Origin: Symsagittifera roscoffensis
Lineage: Eukaryota > Xenacoelomorpha > Acoela > Convolutidae
Direction: 5' to 3'
DNA: 64,000 nt
Assembly (NCBI RefSeq): GCF_963678635.1
Contig: NW_026971273.1
Coordinates: forward strand, 41,119-105,118
The notes under the pieces were generated by a model, which saw only the letters and a list, made by a program, of their open reading frames with translations, did not search any database and was not told the DNA's origin. Shown one piece after another: positions 17,949-29,934 of this stretch. Numbering within the stretch: position 1 is the first letter of the stretch; every line of letters begins with the position of its first letter. The position numbers were made by a program, and so were the translations under genes.

Positions 17949-20900
17949 CAAGGGACATCAGGGTCAGGAAAAAACGATGAACGAGACGACAAGGAGGAAC
18001 AAGACTGTAAACCGGAAGAACCGATGGAGCAGGATCCCGACCAAGCGGGACAGGATGACTATAAAGCCTTAACAAGTGGTGTGTCCAGCCTGGACTTTAA
18101 TTTCATCGACGATTACAAAGTTGGAACAGAAACATTATAAGGGAAGACTGAACCAGCGGAAGATGAAACTTCCACGCTGGAACCTCCCTCATCCTTCATG
18201 AACCTAGGCGGTAACTTTCCGGAGAGGAGCCCTACTGCACGTTTTAAACCATCGTAAATTTTTATTGGAGTCTCTGCGTAGGAGAAGAATAGAAATCGCA
18301 TCTCGAGTACTTTTCTTAGGAACCTTGCCAGAAAAAGAGTGGGAAGTTCACCACAGGGATCATGAAAAAAAAACAGGTTGTAAGATGGACAGATGGACAG
18401 AGTTGCTTTTATGGAAGAGTTGTGGACAGTAGTGCAGTGCTGCGGGACCAAGCCGATGTAGAAAACAGGTCTCAACGCACCACTGATTCGGAAATCCTTG
18501 ATAAATTGGATGAATGTGAAGGGAGATCGAGCGAATTGTTGATTGATTTGGCCACTGATGAAAGTGAAGTTAATTCTCTGATCAATGCGACGCAACAGGA
18601 AAGCAGCGAGGAAGTCGTATACTTAACAACCAGAACTCAAAAGAAACGATGCGATCGAAAATTGTAATCCACAAGTTCAACGACATGAAGATGAACTTGG
18701 GCAAAAAAGTGACGTTAAGAAAAACAGGAAAAACCAAAGTGGATTCTGAACTTTCAGCAAAGGATGTCAACTCAGCTAAACGAAAGCATATCGAAGATGT
18801 CATGGGGCAAGGCGATTGCAGATTGTTTGGCACGTCCAGAACGATGACCGATGTAACGATGGTGCCACCCATCCTCATGGCAGGATTACGATCAGCCAGT
18901 TATAGGACCAAGAGGAGTGACCTCACGCTTACTGGAGCTACCTCACAGATGAAATACTCAGCCAATGGAGGAAAGTACCCTTGGGGGTTCATACCATCTT
19001 GCTTGAATCACGGAAAGAGAAGCGTCATAGGACAGCTGACTCCAGTGGCATACAATCGATGGACAGTTTCGGATACCGTCTCGATTGACGAACCCGCCGT
19101 TGGATACATGGAATTGGTGGAGGACAGAAACTCAGCTAGAGGAAACCTGCTCACCCAAAAATTACCTGGAAAAAAGATACAAGGAACGACGAAGAAGCAA
19201 AAGGCGTATGGAACGTTTCTTCCGAAATGTATGCGGAAACGGTGGATAGTTTGATGAGCTTGCCGTGAAGAGCAAAGGTACTACGTCACTTTGAAGAAGA
19301 AAAGCGAACAACTCCGAAGATAAACGCTCTAATAGCGATACCGTATGTCAGAACTGAGCTGCAACTCTTATTTGCGTGGTGTATGATAGGATTTACTATG
19401 GGAGAGTATGAATCGGAAGAAAGGAAAAGGTCGAATGAAGAGAAGGTGCTCTTGATGACGAGTCTGGGAAATGTTATGATCCGTGAAGGTGCGGCAGTAC
19501 CATGTAGAAACGAGGAGACACTCTCTGTTTCATCCGGTTCATGTTGGAACAAGTATCGGTACCAGCGCTGAATACTTGTGCGAAAATGCTGCGAAAGCAG
19601 GGATCTAGCGAAAACCTTTCTCTTACAAGTGCTATTGGACCTTCATCGAAGCAAGCAAATGCGAGTGAACATGAAAGAAGCCGTCAAACTAGAATCATTG
19701 AAGAAGATCAATGAAACCCGAATGTTCTCGAACAAGAAGCTTAGGCTCACGAAAGAATCAATGGGAACACTGCTGAAATCCAGTGAATACTGTGGACCGA
19801 TCAGAAAAAATTCATACCCTTATGTGTCTGGAATTGTTGGAATGGCAAAAATTTCTTACATGAACTAGGTCATACAAGACTGTTGCTTCGATTACAAACA
19901 AGCGGTGTTGCTGAGCTTCTGGTTGTCATGAGTTTCAACGAGAAGAAACATTGCCAGCCAGCAACTTAAATTGGGACTTGTATTTGAAGAAAAGGTGACT
20001 GCACCTTCCCTACCGAAATCTGATAACCGCGTGGAGTTTGGTTTGGGTTTCTCAGACGAGTTGCTATAAACGAGCCTGATGGTGTTGTGGGAGTTATTAA
20101 AACTATTATGGTATCAGAGTCCAAATGCTGATTCGATATTACGAGCAATACATGATGTGCAAAGATAATTATACTCAGATTGCAATTTGCGTGAGCTCAA
20201 CGTCATCTTCAACTTGATGACAACAGACTATAGGAGCAACCGAAAGAACAATGTGGAATTGCCTGGCTGGGGACCAGAAGACTCGGTTAAGCCTGGTAGC
20301 TGTCTGGCCAGAGTCTGTGGTCTAGAAGGTCATGTGGAACGAGGTCTCAACTGCGTGAAGACACTTGCTAAACAGCACAAGCGATTAACGGTACTGTTCG
20401 AAAACATGGTGATGAAAGCAAAAAGGCAAACATAACTAAATGCAGATTGCCATGGAGAAACTGAAGTTAATCTGGTGACTGCACTAGTATTCTACAGCAA
20501 GTTTGGTTCTTTAGAGTCACTAATGAATCTACATCAGAATCACAAGATGGCCACAGCCATCAGTGTAGAAGTTTTCAGTGTTACAAACCGACCAGAAGCA
20601 TATTGGAAAATGGAGAGAAGCAATAGAAGTGGAAATGAACATCAGGCAGAGTGAAACGTATCGCAGACCTTCTGATTGCCGATGTGCAAAAGCCCATATC
20701 AGTACACTTCGTAGCATTGGTTGTAAAGAGTACAAGTGTTATCGTGGATCAAGCCTTCTCAGTACCAAATGTGTTAGATTTGCGAGAACATCGGAAAAAC
20801 CTTACGAGTTGCTATGTAAGATGTTTGCCGCAGTTCCAGGAGGAACCACGGATGAGTTAGAATCGATACTGGGAAAGAAGTTCATGAGATATGCTTTGAA

Positions 20901-21462
20901 CTTGTGATATACTTTGTGAATTTGAAAGACACAAAAAGAGAGGATCATTATCGATGGATTATAATGCAGTAGACGAAAATAAGGAATTCCACCGAGTAAT
21001 GATGGAAGTAGATCCACAACAGGAAGCGTCGGGGAAGCAAAACTGGAGAAGCCTCATGATGGCACATGATGAATTCCCGTGCCATTGTTTGCTAAATACA
21101 TGGTGGTAACCCAGGCGAAATATTCTGGTGTTGATATGGGACTCTGGAGAGCTGCTCTCCATGGTTTTACCAGAATCATCACAGCCCACGGGGATAGTGA
21201 TAGTTGGAGTTGTGATGGCGATTCGATGGCTGGAAGCACATGCTAAGGAGAACAACCGTAAAAAAGCACCGACTAACGAACAGTTAAGTGAACTTGATTG
21301 TCTAAAAGATTTAGATCTTCTTCAGACAATGTGCAAAGTCTTGAAAATTCCGATCGAAGTGAAGAAAAAATGGGACAGAAGACGACTGATGCCATGGTTC
21401 AAAGCCAACAGGACTGCATGGTTGTACGAGTATGCCAAGAAGCATATGTCGAAGCACAGCAG
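17949..21462 (+). pseudogene. Degenerate multi-ORF region, unassigned
   Basis: A chain of plus-strand open fragments, each ending by frameshift: 18362-18667, 18649-19254 (201 codons; contains TLTGATSQMKYSANGG and KYPWGFIPSCLNHGKRSV), about 19317-19571 (RTELQLLFAWCMIGFTMGEY), 19578-19868, 20187-20435 (VELPGWGPEDSVKPGSCLAR), 20578-20907 and 21128-21462. They share amino acid character and strand, so they look like one or more once-continuous genes of a single element. I could not match any to gag, pol, envelope, transposase or host families. The last fragment runs into the assembly gap. Confidence 0.45.
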
Positions 21463-21662
21463 NNNNNNNNNNNNNNNNNNNNNNNNNNNNNNNNNNNNNN
21501 NNNNNNNNNNNNNNNNNNNNNNNNNNNNNNNNNNNNNNNNNNNNNNNNNNNNNNNNNNNNNNNNNNNNNNNNNNNNNNNNNNNNNNNNNNNNNNNNNNNN
21601 NNNNNNNNNNNNNNNNNNNNNNNNNNNNNNNNNNNNNNNNNNNNNNNNNNNNNNNNNNNNNN
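21463..21662. other. Assembly gap of 200 N
   Basis: Exactly 200 unknown bases, the usual placeholder length for a scaffold join of unknown size. The left flank belongs to the unassigned plus-strand region, the right flank to a minus-strand BEL/Pao integrase fragment, so the true gap may hide kilobases. Confidence 0.98.
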
Positions 21663-21861
21663 GATGCTCAATGATGTCTTCGTTCTGTGTCAGTCTCCCG
21701 CCTACCTTGATGAGTGCGTCATCAACGAAGGGGTAGAGTCGCAGAAAGGGGCTCTTCTTCGCAACTGATTCGCCGGCGTTCAAGACTCTGAGCTCATCAC
21801 TGAAGAATGTAATTTTTTCATTCCGTAATAATCTCAGAACGGCGTTGCATACATTTTTCAA
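21663..21861 (-). pseudogene. pol: BEL/Pao integrase N-terminal fragment, copy A
   Basis: The minus-strand frame reads CNAVLRLLRNEKITFFSDEL, then LYPFVDDALIKVGGRLTQNE, the conserved BEL/Pao stretch (L-PF-D--G-LRVGGRL-N) before the zinc-binding domain. It is cut by the N gap. A near copy lies at 26641-26871. Confidence 0.8.
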
Positions 21862-21934
21862 TGAGTTTGCATGATCGCAACTCTCATCTTCTGGGTGCTT
21901 CTGCTTTCGATGTTTGAGAAAAGCAATAACTTAT

Positions 21935-22425
21935 AGGGGAGGGAACTACTTATAGCTGTTTCATTGTGAATACCAAGATAAGGAAGTTGAACATTTTTTA
22001 CTTGAGGAGAAAAATATTGCTAATGTCTATATAATTTCAATATGTTTTTGGCTTGTGCCTGCAGCGGGAACTCAATGCCAGTACTACAATACAAAACATC
22101 TAAAACGTTGTATCGCAAATTTTGCAAGTTTTTTAGGTTGAGTTTTTGCAATGATCCCCAATCCGGTCTCAATCTGTTCAAATCATAGTCATCAGGCTAA
22201 CCTAACTACTTCTTTTTAATGTGGATCAATTTCAGAAGCTGCTGTGAAATTCTCGATAATTCGATATAAAACTACAGTACAAATAAAAGCTATGAAACAC
22301 GCGTAGATTAAGTCAAACAATTGAAACAATCTTGAGTGTTTAAATCACTCTTTTGGCGGTTATTCATTTCCATTCCGTTTTTCATTCCTCTACGTTGCTT
22401 ACTGCAAGCAACAGTGGCACACACT
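21935..22425 (-). repeat. BEL/Pao LTR-like block L1
   Basis: Shares with L2, L3 and L4 the words AGTTGAACAT, TTGTGCCTGC, AAAACGTTG, ACAAATAAAAGCTAT and GGTTATT. About 490 bp. It contains an AATAAAAG-like signal, as LTRs do. It follows the deleted pol of copy A. Confidence 0.7.
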
Positions 22426-22429
22426 TTGT

Positions 22430-23030
22430 TCAAGTTGTTAGCTTGATTCTCCGGTGATTCAAATAGGGTAGCATCGGAACCTTGGCAGGTGATCAAATAA
22501 ACTGTCTCGAAGCTTGGAACAACCATCAGTGCATCGTTCAGAGAAGTTTAAATACTAGTTAGAGCACTATCGTCAAAATAAACTCGTAGCTTTGTTGTTG
22601 AAACTATCCTACAGAACTCAATGGTGGGGTAGATAGTAGCTTCTTTCTCTGAAATTGCGAGCTCATCTGGGGGTACAAGTTCTGAGTGACCCATGTCACG
22701 GAAGTCTTTGACGAAGTCCCTGTACTGAGTGCACAAAGCCACATCCTGCTTAAGTTTGCGTTCAGGACTGAAAAATCGTTTGAGTGCCTCGGTTTTGCAC
22801 TCACAGAGGGTTCCAATGTTTGTCTTGTAAGGAAAACTTAAAAAGTAGCGACCATCTGACTGAGTTGAGGTTGTTCTGTCGAAGTGATCCTCAAAATCTC
22901 TTCTTCCTTCGATCAAGGGCTTCCTGTCAAAGGCAAGTCCTAAATTTTTCAAAAAAGCGATATTATCCAGTTCGGACACCTGACTGACAAAATTTGTTTG
23001 CAAAACACTATCGGCATTGTGCTTGGTTAG
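22430..23030 (-). pseudogene. pol: BEL/Pao copy A, reverse transcriptase N-terminal part
   Basis: The minus-strand frame 23003-22548 carries the BEL/Pao RT entry: DGRYFLSFPYKTNIGTLCEC, then SPERKLKQDVALCTQYRDFV, FRDMGHSELVPPDE and TKLRVYFDDSALTS (family form TKLRVVFDGSAKT). The open frame then shifts (22526-22308) and passes into a sequence resembling the integrase tail. Motif A and the YxDD box are absent. A second copy lies at 27322-28006. Confidence 0.85.
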
Positions 23031-23490
23031 TAACTGTACTGATCGACTCCCAATCCAGCCAAAAATGACTCATTGAGCGATTTTTCTCGTATCCCTTGAC
23101 CACTGGTGAGCTCGTTTGCCAGCTCAGCTCCACATAGAAAATCAATACTTCCTCTTTTTTCGAAAGCTGGTTCCGCCAGTATATATTGATATGGAAGGTT
23201 ACGTTCGCGTGAATCCACATCGTCTCCTGGTAGATCTGATAAGACTTGAAGCATGATGAAAAGTCTACTCGTAAAGTCATTCACCAGGCAAGGACAAAGG
23301 AATCGGAGCAAGACCTCTCATCTCCAAGAGGATTGGGGCATTTCTCACTGGTTTCAGTGTTTGGGTGACTGACTTACGAGGCAACCCATGCCTTTATAGG
23401 AAGCTTTCACTGAAGAAGTTCAAATGCAATCCAATGTCTATCAAGGCACGGCAAAAGATTCCCAGTCGATGGGGATTGAACAATGGTATC
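23008..23490 (-). pseudogene. pol: BEL/Pao copy A, aspartic protease
   Basis: The active-site segment reads ALIDIGLHLNFFSESF near 23450-23405, where the family has ALIDSGS-LNFISE; the motif is D-I-G in place of D-S/T-G. The C-terminal half (frames 23311-23027) has NLPYQYILAEPAFEKRGSID and FLCGAELANELTSGQ, matching the family's L-ADP-F---G-ID-L-GA. It precedes RT, as expected. Frames change at least twice. Confidence 0.8.
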
Positions 23491-25013
23491 CTGTAAGTTC
23501 CAAAAAGAGCCGTTCTGTCAGTTTCTGTAGCACTGATTACAGTACACAGTTTTTTTCCACTAGTCGTATAATCGTTTACAGTCTTCATCTCATTTGTGTT
23601 GGGTTGCTCCCTGCGCAGATCGTCCACATGAAGATGGTAATGGTGTAGTTTTCCACACTTCTTAAAATTGTGCGTGCTTGGGCCATTCGTTACCATATGC
23701 CCTGGGCGCGAAAGATTAAAGCATATTCACTTGGTAGTCACTTCGTCTTTCCATGTATGTGCTTTCAATCTCTTGAACTCGTTACATGCGGTTACAGTGT
23801 GAAGTGCATAACAAAACACAAATTTCTCGTCCACAGTTGTTGCTCCAACTGATTGTATTCCATCAATTTTACTTTGGTCATCAGCATGTGCTTCAATTCG
23901 AATCGTCGATTTCGTTGAATTGATCAATGACTGGTGTAGTTTTTGTAACCCTACCCATGGGATGTGAATCTGCCATTGCTTTTGGCTTTCCGTATACAAT
24001 TTCTGCTCAATTAGACAAAGCGGTATTGGGTCCCAGTCTTGAGTGTAACAGCCTTGCACTTCAAATGAAACACTTTTTAACGAAAACACTCCAAAAGCTT
24101 CCTGAGGCTGGCTCCATCTCAGTTTTCAAGTCGGATAGATCAACATAGCACTGATGTGCATGCTCACAATGAACTTCTTGTTCTCGATTCGGTCCATTAG
24201 AGTCATCCTTGCAAGCTCGTAGCTCACATCTGTTATTGCTACATTCTTGACCAGATCGTGTGCTTTTCCTCAAAGTGAAGACTTGAGGTAGATCAACTTC
24301 TCAGCATTTCGGAGGTTTGGGTTTCCTTGTACTGCAGATTCGAACTGTTCCATGAAGCTCGTCCACTCCGTATACTTTCCAAAGAGAGAATGACGATCTT
24401 AGGCCGCTTGATCTGACTTGATCTTGAGATAATACTGTAGGAAGCCGTTCGCTTCTCCTGTCGTTCCTCTGAAAGAATCTTGCTGATCTTCTAAAAAATC
24501 CTTCATCTGCTGAATGAAATCTCCTTGCTCGGCTTGCACACGTTCGTATGGTACATCATCAGCTCTCAATCAATCCTTTTCCTCGATCGATATGAGAGTA
24601 TTTCTTAGGAGAGCAAGAGAGATTCGCAAGCCCGCAAGATCGGTCACTGGATACGTCGATCAGATTACGTTTATCAGATCCCTATGCTTGAAATTGCACG
24701 TCCTGTAAACACTTCTGGAGTGAACCAACCTAAGGTCGGTTCGTCCTGACTCATTGTGTCGTCCATGTTGCACGCTCACAACATGTGGTTGATCGCTATG
24801 CTCGTTCGCAATGTTCTGAACTGGTTGCTCGTTCGCGACTAACATTACATCCCCTTGCTCGTTCGCGAAGCTTCGTAGATCGTACTGGTCGTTGATTTTA
24901 CTCATATTTCGTGGTTCGTGGGTAGTGGTTAGTGGTTCCTGGTTCTTGGTACGTGAATTGTGGTACGTGTTTCGAGGTTCGTGGTTCGTTGTGTCCGGCT
25001 TGACTAGGACCAA
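23490..25013 (-). pseudogene. gag: BEL/Pao copy A, gag
   Basis: From 25013 leftwards: a low-complexity N-terminus (NHEPRNTYHNSRTKNQEP) encoded by GGTTCGTGGTT-type repeats, the DUF1759-like capsid area in several broken frames (about 24500-24060), and the zinc motif CGKLHHYHLH at about 23660-23640, characteristic of BEL/Pao gag. The companion copy B (28874-29179) shows the DUF1759 region in one frame. Broken by frameshifts. Confidence 0.7.
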
Positions 25014-25104
25014 TGGTGTCTCGCCGAAGCCTAAAACTTATAGTTAGGGGAACAACTAAGCTCTACGTACAGTGTGTTTCAACCGATTATTTGAAATTAT
25101 ATCA

Positions 25105-25605
25105 GGAGAGGGGAACAGTTTATCCATGGTTCATTGCTGCAGTACAATCAAGTTGAACATCTTTTGTTTCAGAAGAAAGTTTTTGCAAAAGTCAATATAT
25201 TTCAATAAGTTTTTGTCTTGTGCCTGCAGCGAGTAGTCAAAACCAATCTCACAACAAAAGGCCACTAAAACGTTGTTCGAAATATTCGCAAAGTTTTACT
25301 CGTTGAATTTTTACAACGAGGCCCAATCCATTCTCAATCCGTCTAAACCAGAGTTACAAGGCTTAATGTTTTGTTGCTTCTTAATGTGGGTCAATTTTAA
25401 AAGCTTTTGTGAAAATTGCGATAATTCGATATAAAATTACATTACAAATAAAAACTATAAATCCCGCCTAAAATAAATCAAACAATTGAAACAATCGTTG
25501 TTGTTTAAAACAGTTTTTCGTTGGTTATTTTGTTCCATTTTTTTTCATTTTTTTATGTTTCTTTTTGCTAGCAACATTGCCGCCCATCTTGAAAGTACCA
25601 ACTTT
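25105..25605 (-). repeat. BEL/Pao LTR-like block L2
   Basis: Second of four related blocks. It separates the gag N-terminus of copy A (left) from an integrase fragment with its natural C-terminal tail (right), the arrangement expected for an LTR shared by two tandem elements. Confidence 0.72.
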
Positions 25606-26871
25606 CCTTAATTTGATGCTAGGTCGGATGAGGCAGCCCCTTGCGGTTTTGACTTTCCATGATCGGCATTGGTTGCGTCTCCCAAGGTAGACTTCCACAA
25701 CCCGAGCTAGTGGTCATTGTAAGGGGGTTTGGTTTTCGTCCATTGGAGGGAGCGCAAGATCAAACACTTCTTAATTTCGTTGCTTTGAAATCCACTTCTT
25801 TCGAGGTTGCAGAGATGACCAGTACTCCTTGCTTCTTCGCTTCCAAAAAATTCCAATGAGTTTCTGCATGTGTGCCCACCGTTTGGTTGGATGTGCTCCC
25901 AACGGATGAAGTGTACTTGTCGTCAGTGGGTGCAATGGTATTGTCAGGTACTGCATCTCGTTTCCTGTCAACATCATAACTGGTGTTAGAGTTCCTAGGT
26001 CCGAAAAGTTGGTCTAAATGGAGTGGAGTGGTCGTGAGTTCCGGATTGCTTCAATGTAGCATAGTAGAGTAGAAATTTCTCGTACGTCAAGACATTGTTT
26101 CCTTTGACTCTTCCAGATGTGGTTTGGCAACTTTAACTCCTGTTTCCCACCAAAGTGAGACGCTCCTGGTAGAATCCTTGTTCAAATGATTTCAATCAAA
26201 TCTGCATTGAATATTTTCCGAGACATCTCCGAGTTGAACCTAACTTTGATGGTTAGGTTCAATTGGAGATGTCTCAGTTCGTTTTTAGTCCCAAAAAATT
26301 CAGTCCATTTTGAGTACATCCTCGCTGAAACATCACGTCTAGCATAAAGTCGTCTCAAAGCAGCAGTACAAGAGTGGACGGACAAGCCCGATGTTAGCTT
26401 CAATTTTATGGCATTTGCTGTGAAACAAACAAATAGAGCCATGTATGATTTTGACAGCTTTTTGCCATTCAGGGTTACAAAAGGAACAAAAAAGTCGAAG
26501 GGAGGCAAAGGCGTTACTCTTTCTTTGGACAGGTCTCCCATCAATGGTGGATTGGCATGTCTGATAGATCTTTGGCACTTCACACAGTGCTTATGAGGTT
26601 AAGAATTGCTGCTTACACAACCCAGAAACCTAGTCAAAGTTCAGCAAGCCGAAAGTATCACGATTTGATTGCGCTGATTCTCTGCGATGTCTTTGTTCTG
26701 CGTCATTCTCCAGCCTACCTTGATGAGTGCGTCATCAACGAAGGGGTAGAATCGCAGAAGGGGGCTCTTCGCAACTAATTCGCCGGCATTCAAGATCCTG
26801 AGCTCATCACTGAAGAGCTTAATTTCCTCATTTGGTTTTAGTCTCAGAATGGCGTTGCATTTATTCGTCAA
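25606..26871 (-). pseudogene. pol: BEL/Pao integrase, isolated and degenerate
   Basis: Minus-strand frames from the right: LYPFVDDALIKVGWRMTQNK (26871-26641), CQRSIRHANPPLMGDLSKER and VTPLPPF (26583 onward; family form C--CR-------MGDLP--RV---PF), YMALFVCFTANAIKLKL (family form lF-C--TRAVHLEL), LRRLYARRDV, a degenerate YSKWTEFFGTKNEL where the catalytic SDNGTNF should be, then KRWAHMQKLIGIFWKRRSKE (family form RW-----L---FW-RW--EY) and a basic tail near 25720-25610. Both visible catalytic Asp positions are lost. It sits between LTR-like blocks L3 and L2 without gag or RT. Confidence 0.82.
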
Positions 26872-26939
26872 TGGATATGAATGATCGTAACTGCCATCTT
26901 CATTTTGCTCCTGCTTTCGATGTGTAGGAAAGACAACAA

Positions 26940-27405
26940 CTTAGAGGGGAGCAGCTTGTACCTGCTTCATTGTAAATACCAGCATAATGAAATTGAACAT
27001 CTTTTACCTAAGAAGAAAAACCTTGCAAATGTCAATATAACTTCAAAAGGTTTTTGGCTTGTGCCTGCAGCGAGTATTCAGTGCTAGTATTACAATACAA
27101 AACCACTAAAACGTTGTATTGCGATAATCGCAATTTTTTTAAGGTTGAGTTTAATCTGTTCAAATCAGCGTCACGAGGCTCACCTAACTACTGATTTTTA
27201 ATGCTGAACAATTTTACAAGCTGCTGTGAAAGTTTCGATAGTTTGATATAAATTTACATTACAAACAAAAGCTGTGAAACCCGAGTAGAATGAATCAATT
27301 ATTTGAAACAATCTTGAACGTTTAAATCAGTTTTTCGGCGGTTATTAATTTCCGTTCGTTTTTCATTCCTTTACGTTGCTTACTGCAATCAACAATGCCG
27401 CCCAC
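26940..27405 (-). repeat. BEL/Pao LTR-like block L3
   Basis: Third related block, closest to L1. It follows the deleted pol of copy B directly, with the pol frame ending in KVGGIVDCSKQRKGMKN, which matches the KMGGNVAS tail of the integrase next to L2. Confidence 0.72.
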
Positions 27406-28006
27406 CTTAAAAAGACAAAATTTCTTTAATTGATTCAAGGTCGGATGTAACAGACGATACATCTTTTCAATGTCTCCGGCAATTCCAATGGGGTAGCATC
27501 GGGACCTTAGACTGGGGTAGCGGCAGATAATCAAAAAAATCTTCTTGAAGCTTCGAGCCAACATCACTGCATCGTTCAGCGAAACTCGGATACTAGTTAG
27601 AGCACTGCCGTCAAAGGCAACTCGTAGCTTTGTAGTTGTACTATCCTTTAGAACGCAGTGGTGGTGTAAATAGTAGCTTCTTTCTCTGAAATGTCGAGCT
27701 CCAACCCTTGTCACGGAACTTTTTGATGAAGTCCCAGTACTGAGTGTACAAAGCCACATCCTGCTTAAGTTTGCGTTCCAGACCAAAGAATTGTTTGTTT
27801 GCTTTGGTTTTGCACTCGCAGAGGGTTCCAATGTTTGTCTTGAAAGGCAAACTTACAGAGAAGCGACCATCTGGCTGAGTTGAGGTTGTTTTGTCGAAGT
27901 GATATTCAACAATCTCTTCTTCATTCGATCGAGGGCTTCTTGCCAAAAGCAAGTCATCAACTGTTACTGTCCAGATCAGACTTCCGCCAGACAAAATTGT
28001 TTGCAA
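27322..28006 (-). pseudogene. pol: BEL/Pao copy B, reverse transcriptase N-terminal part fused to integrase tail
   Basis: The frames 28006-27641 and 27831-27322 show DGRFSVSLPFKTNIGTLCEC, ERKLKQDVALYTQYWDFIKK, HHHCVLKDSTTTKLRVAFDG, SALTSIRVSLNDAVMLARSF, and RT motif A as IAGDIEKMY. Immediately after MYR the frame reads HPTLNQLKKFCLFKVGG, which is the integrase C-terminal tail. The deletion thus removed the rest of RT, RNase H and the integrase core in one step. Confidence 0.85.
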
Positions 28007-28500
28007 AACTCTATCGGCAATTTGCTTGCTTAGTAACTGTACTCATCCACTCACAATCCAGCCAAAAATTGACTCATTGAAGGTGAGCGATCATTTTCGT
28101 TTCAATTTACCATTGGTGAGCTCGTTTGCCAGCTCAACCTCACACAGAAGATCAATTCTTCCTTTTTTTGAAAACTGGTTCTGTCAGTACATATCGAGAT
28201 GGAAGGTTATGCTCTGGTAAATCCACTCTCCTGGTAGATCTCATGTGACTTGGAGCATGATGAAAAATCTGCTCGTAAAGTCATTCTCCAGGCAAGGACA
28301 ATGTTGTCAGAGCAAGACCTCTCATCTCCAAGGGGGTTGGAGGCGTTTCTCACTGGCTGTAGTGTTTGGTTAACTGATTTACGAGGCAACCCATTCCTTC
28401 GTACGAAGCTTTCACTGAAGAAGTTCAATTGCGATCCAATGTATATCGAGGCAGGGCAAAATATTTCCTGTCAGTGATGATTAATCAATGGTATCCTGGA
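28007..28500 (-). pseudogene. pol: BEL/Pao copy B, aspartic protease
   Basis: The active-site stretch near 28465-28415 reads IYIGSQLNFFSESF: the catalytic Asp is Tyr and Ser/Thr is Ile. The frame 28428-28207 continues with NGLPRKSVNQTLQPV, then MTLRADFSSCSKSHEIYQES. It precedes the RT of copy B. Inactive by loss of the catalytic residue. Confidence 0.75.
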
Positions 28501-29640
28501 AGTTCCAAAAAAGCCGTTCTGTCAGGTTCTATAGCACTGACAACAGTACATCGATTGTTTCTACTCGTCATATAATCATTTACACTGTTTGTCTCAGTTG
28601 TGTTCGGTTGTTCCCTGGCTGATTGTCCACCTGAAGATGGTAATGGTGTCGTTTTTGACACTGCCTTCAATTGTGCGTGCTTGGGCAAATCGTTACTATA
28701 TGCCCTGGGCGCAAACAATTAAAACACAGTGACCTGGAATTCACGCCGTCTTTCCGTGTATGAGCTTTCAACTTCTTGAACTCGTTACAAGCAGAACAGT
28801 TTGAAGTGCGTCACAAAACACACATTGCTCGTCCACAGTTGTTGCTCAGTCCTGAATGTAACATGCTTGCACTTCAAATGCAGTCAATTTTTTGCGAAAA
28901 CACTCCAAAAAATTTTCTGAGGCTGGCTTCATCTTCAGTTTTCAAATTCGCATAGTTTAACATAGCACTGAGGTGCATGCTCACAATGAACCTCTTGTTG
29001 TCGAGTCGGTCCATTAGAGTCCACCTTGCAAGCGCGTAGTTCACATCTGTTATTGCTACATTCTTGACCAGATTGTGTGCTGTTCCTCGAAGTGAAGACT
29101 TAAGGTAGTTCATTTTTTCAGCATTTTGGAGGTTTGGGTTTCCGTGTACTGCAGCTCTTCCACTCCGTATGCTTTCCAAAGAGAGATTACTGATCTAAGG
29201 CAACTTGATCTGACTTGATCTTGGAGATAATAGTGTAGGAAGCCGTTCGCTTCACCTGTCGTTCCTCTGGAAGAAGCTTGCTGATCTTTCAAAAAACCAT
29301 TCGTCTGCTGAATGAAATCTCGTACCTCCGCTCTAAACTCACAAGCCAATTCGGGCTCGGCTTACAGACGTTCTTCTGGTACAGCATCCTCTATCAATTG
29401 ATCTTTTTCACTGATCGATATGAGAGTATTTCTTATGAGAGCGAGAGAAATTCCCAAGCTCGCAAGATTGGTCACTAGACATGTCGATCGGATTACGTTT
29501 ATCCGGTCCTTGTGCTTGAAATTGTACGTCAAGTACCACTTCTGGAAAGAACCAACTTAAAGTACGTTCGTCCTGTTTGATCTTGTCGTCCATGTTGCAC
29601 GCTCTAAACAGGTGGTTGATTGGTCTGCTCGTTCGCATTG
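28500..29640 (-). pseudogene. gag: BEL/Pao copy B, gag (DUF1759-like)
   Basis: The frame 29179-28874 has the conserved gag core: HGNPNLQNAEKMNYLKSSLR, TDVNYALARWTLMDRLDNKR and FIVSMHLSAML, matching the BEL/Pao DUF1759 pattern N--L---EK--YL---L-G-A---I------NY--A---L---YG. Upstream frames 29349-29110 and 29638-29408 hold the N-terminal part (FRAEVRDFIQQTNGFLKDQQ). The zinc-motif region lies around 28740-28600 and is degenerate. Confidence 0.82.
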
Positions 29641-29934
29641 CTCTGAACTGGTTGCTCGTTCGCGACTGATCTTACATCGCCTTGTTCGTTTGCGAAGCTT
29701 GGTAGATCGTACTGGTCGTTGGTTTCACTCATCGCTCGTGGTTCGTGGTTATTGGTTAGTGGTTAGTGGTCGTTGGTTTTTATTACGTAAACCGTGGTAC
29801 GTGATTCGAGGTTGGTGGTTTGTTGTGTCCGGGTTGACGTGAATCAATGGTTTCTCACCGAAGCTTAAAACTTTTAGATAGCGCAACAACTAAGCTATAC
29901 GTACAATGTGTTTCAACCGATCATATGAATTTAA

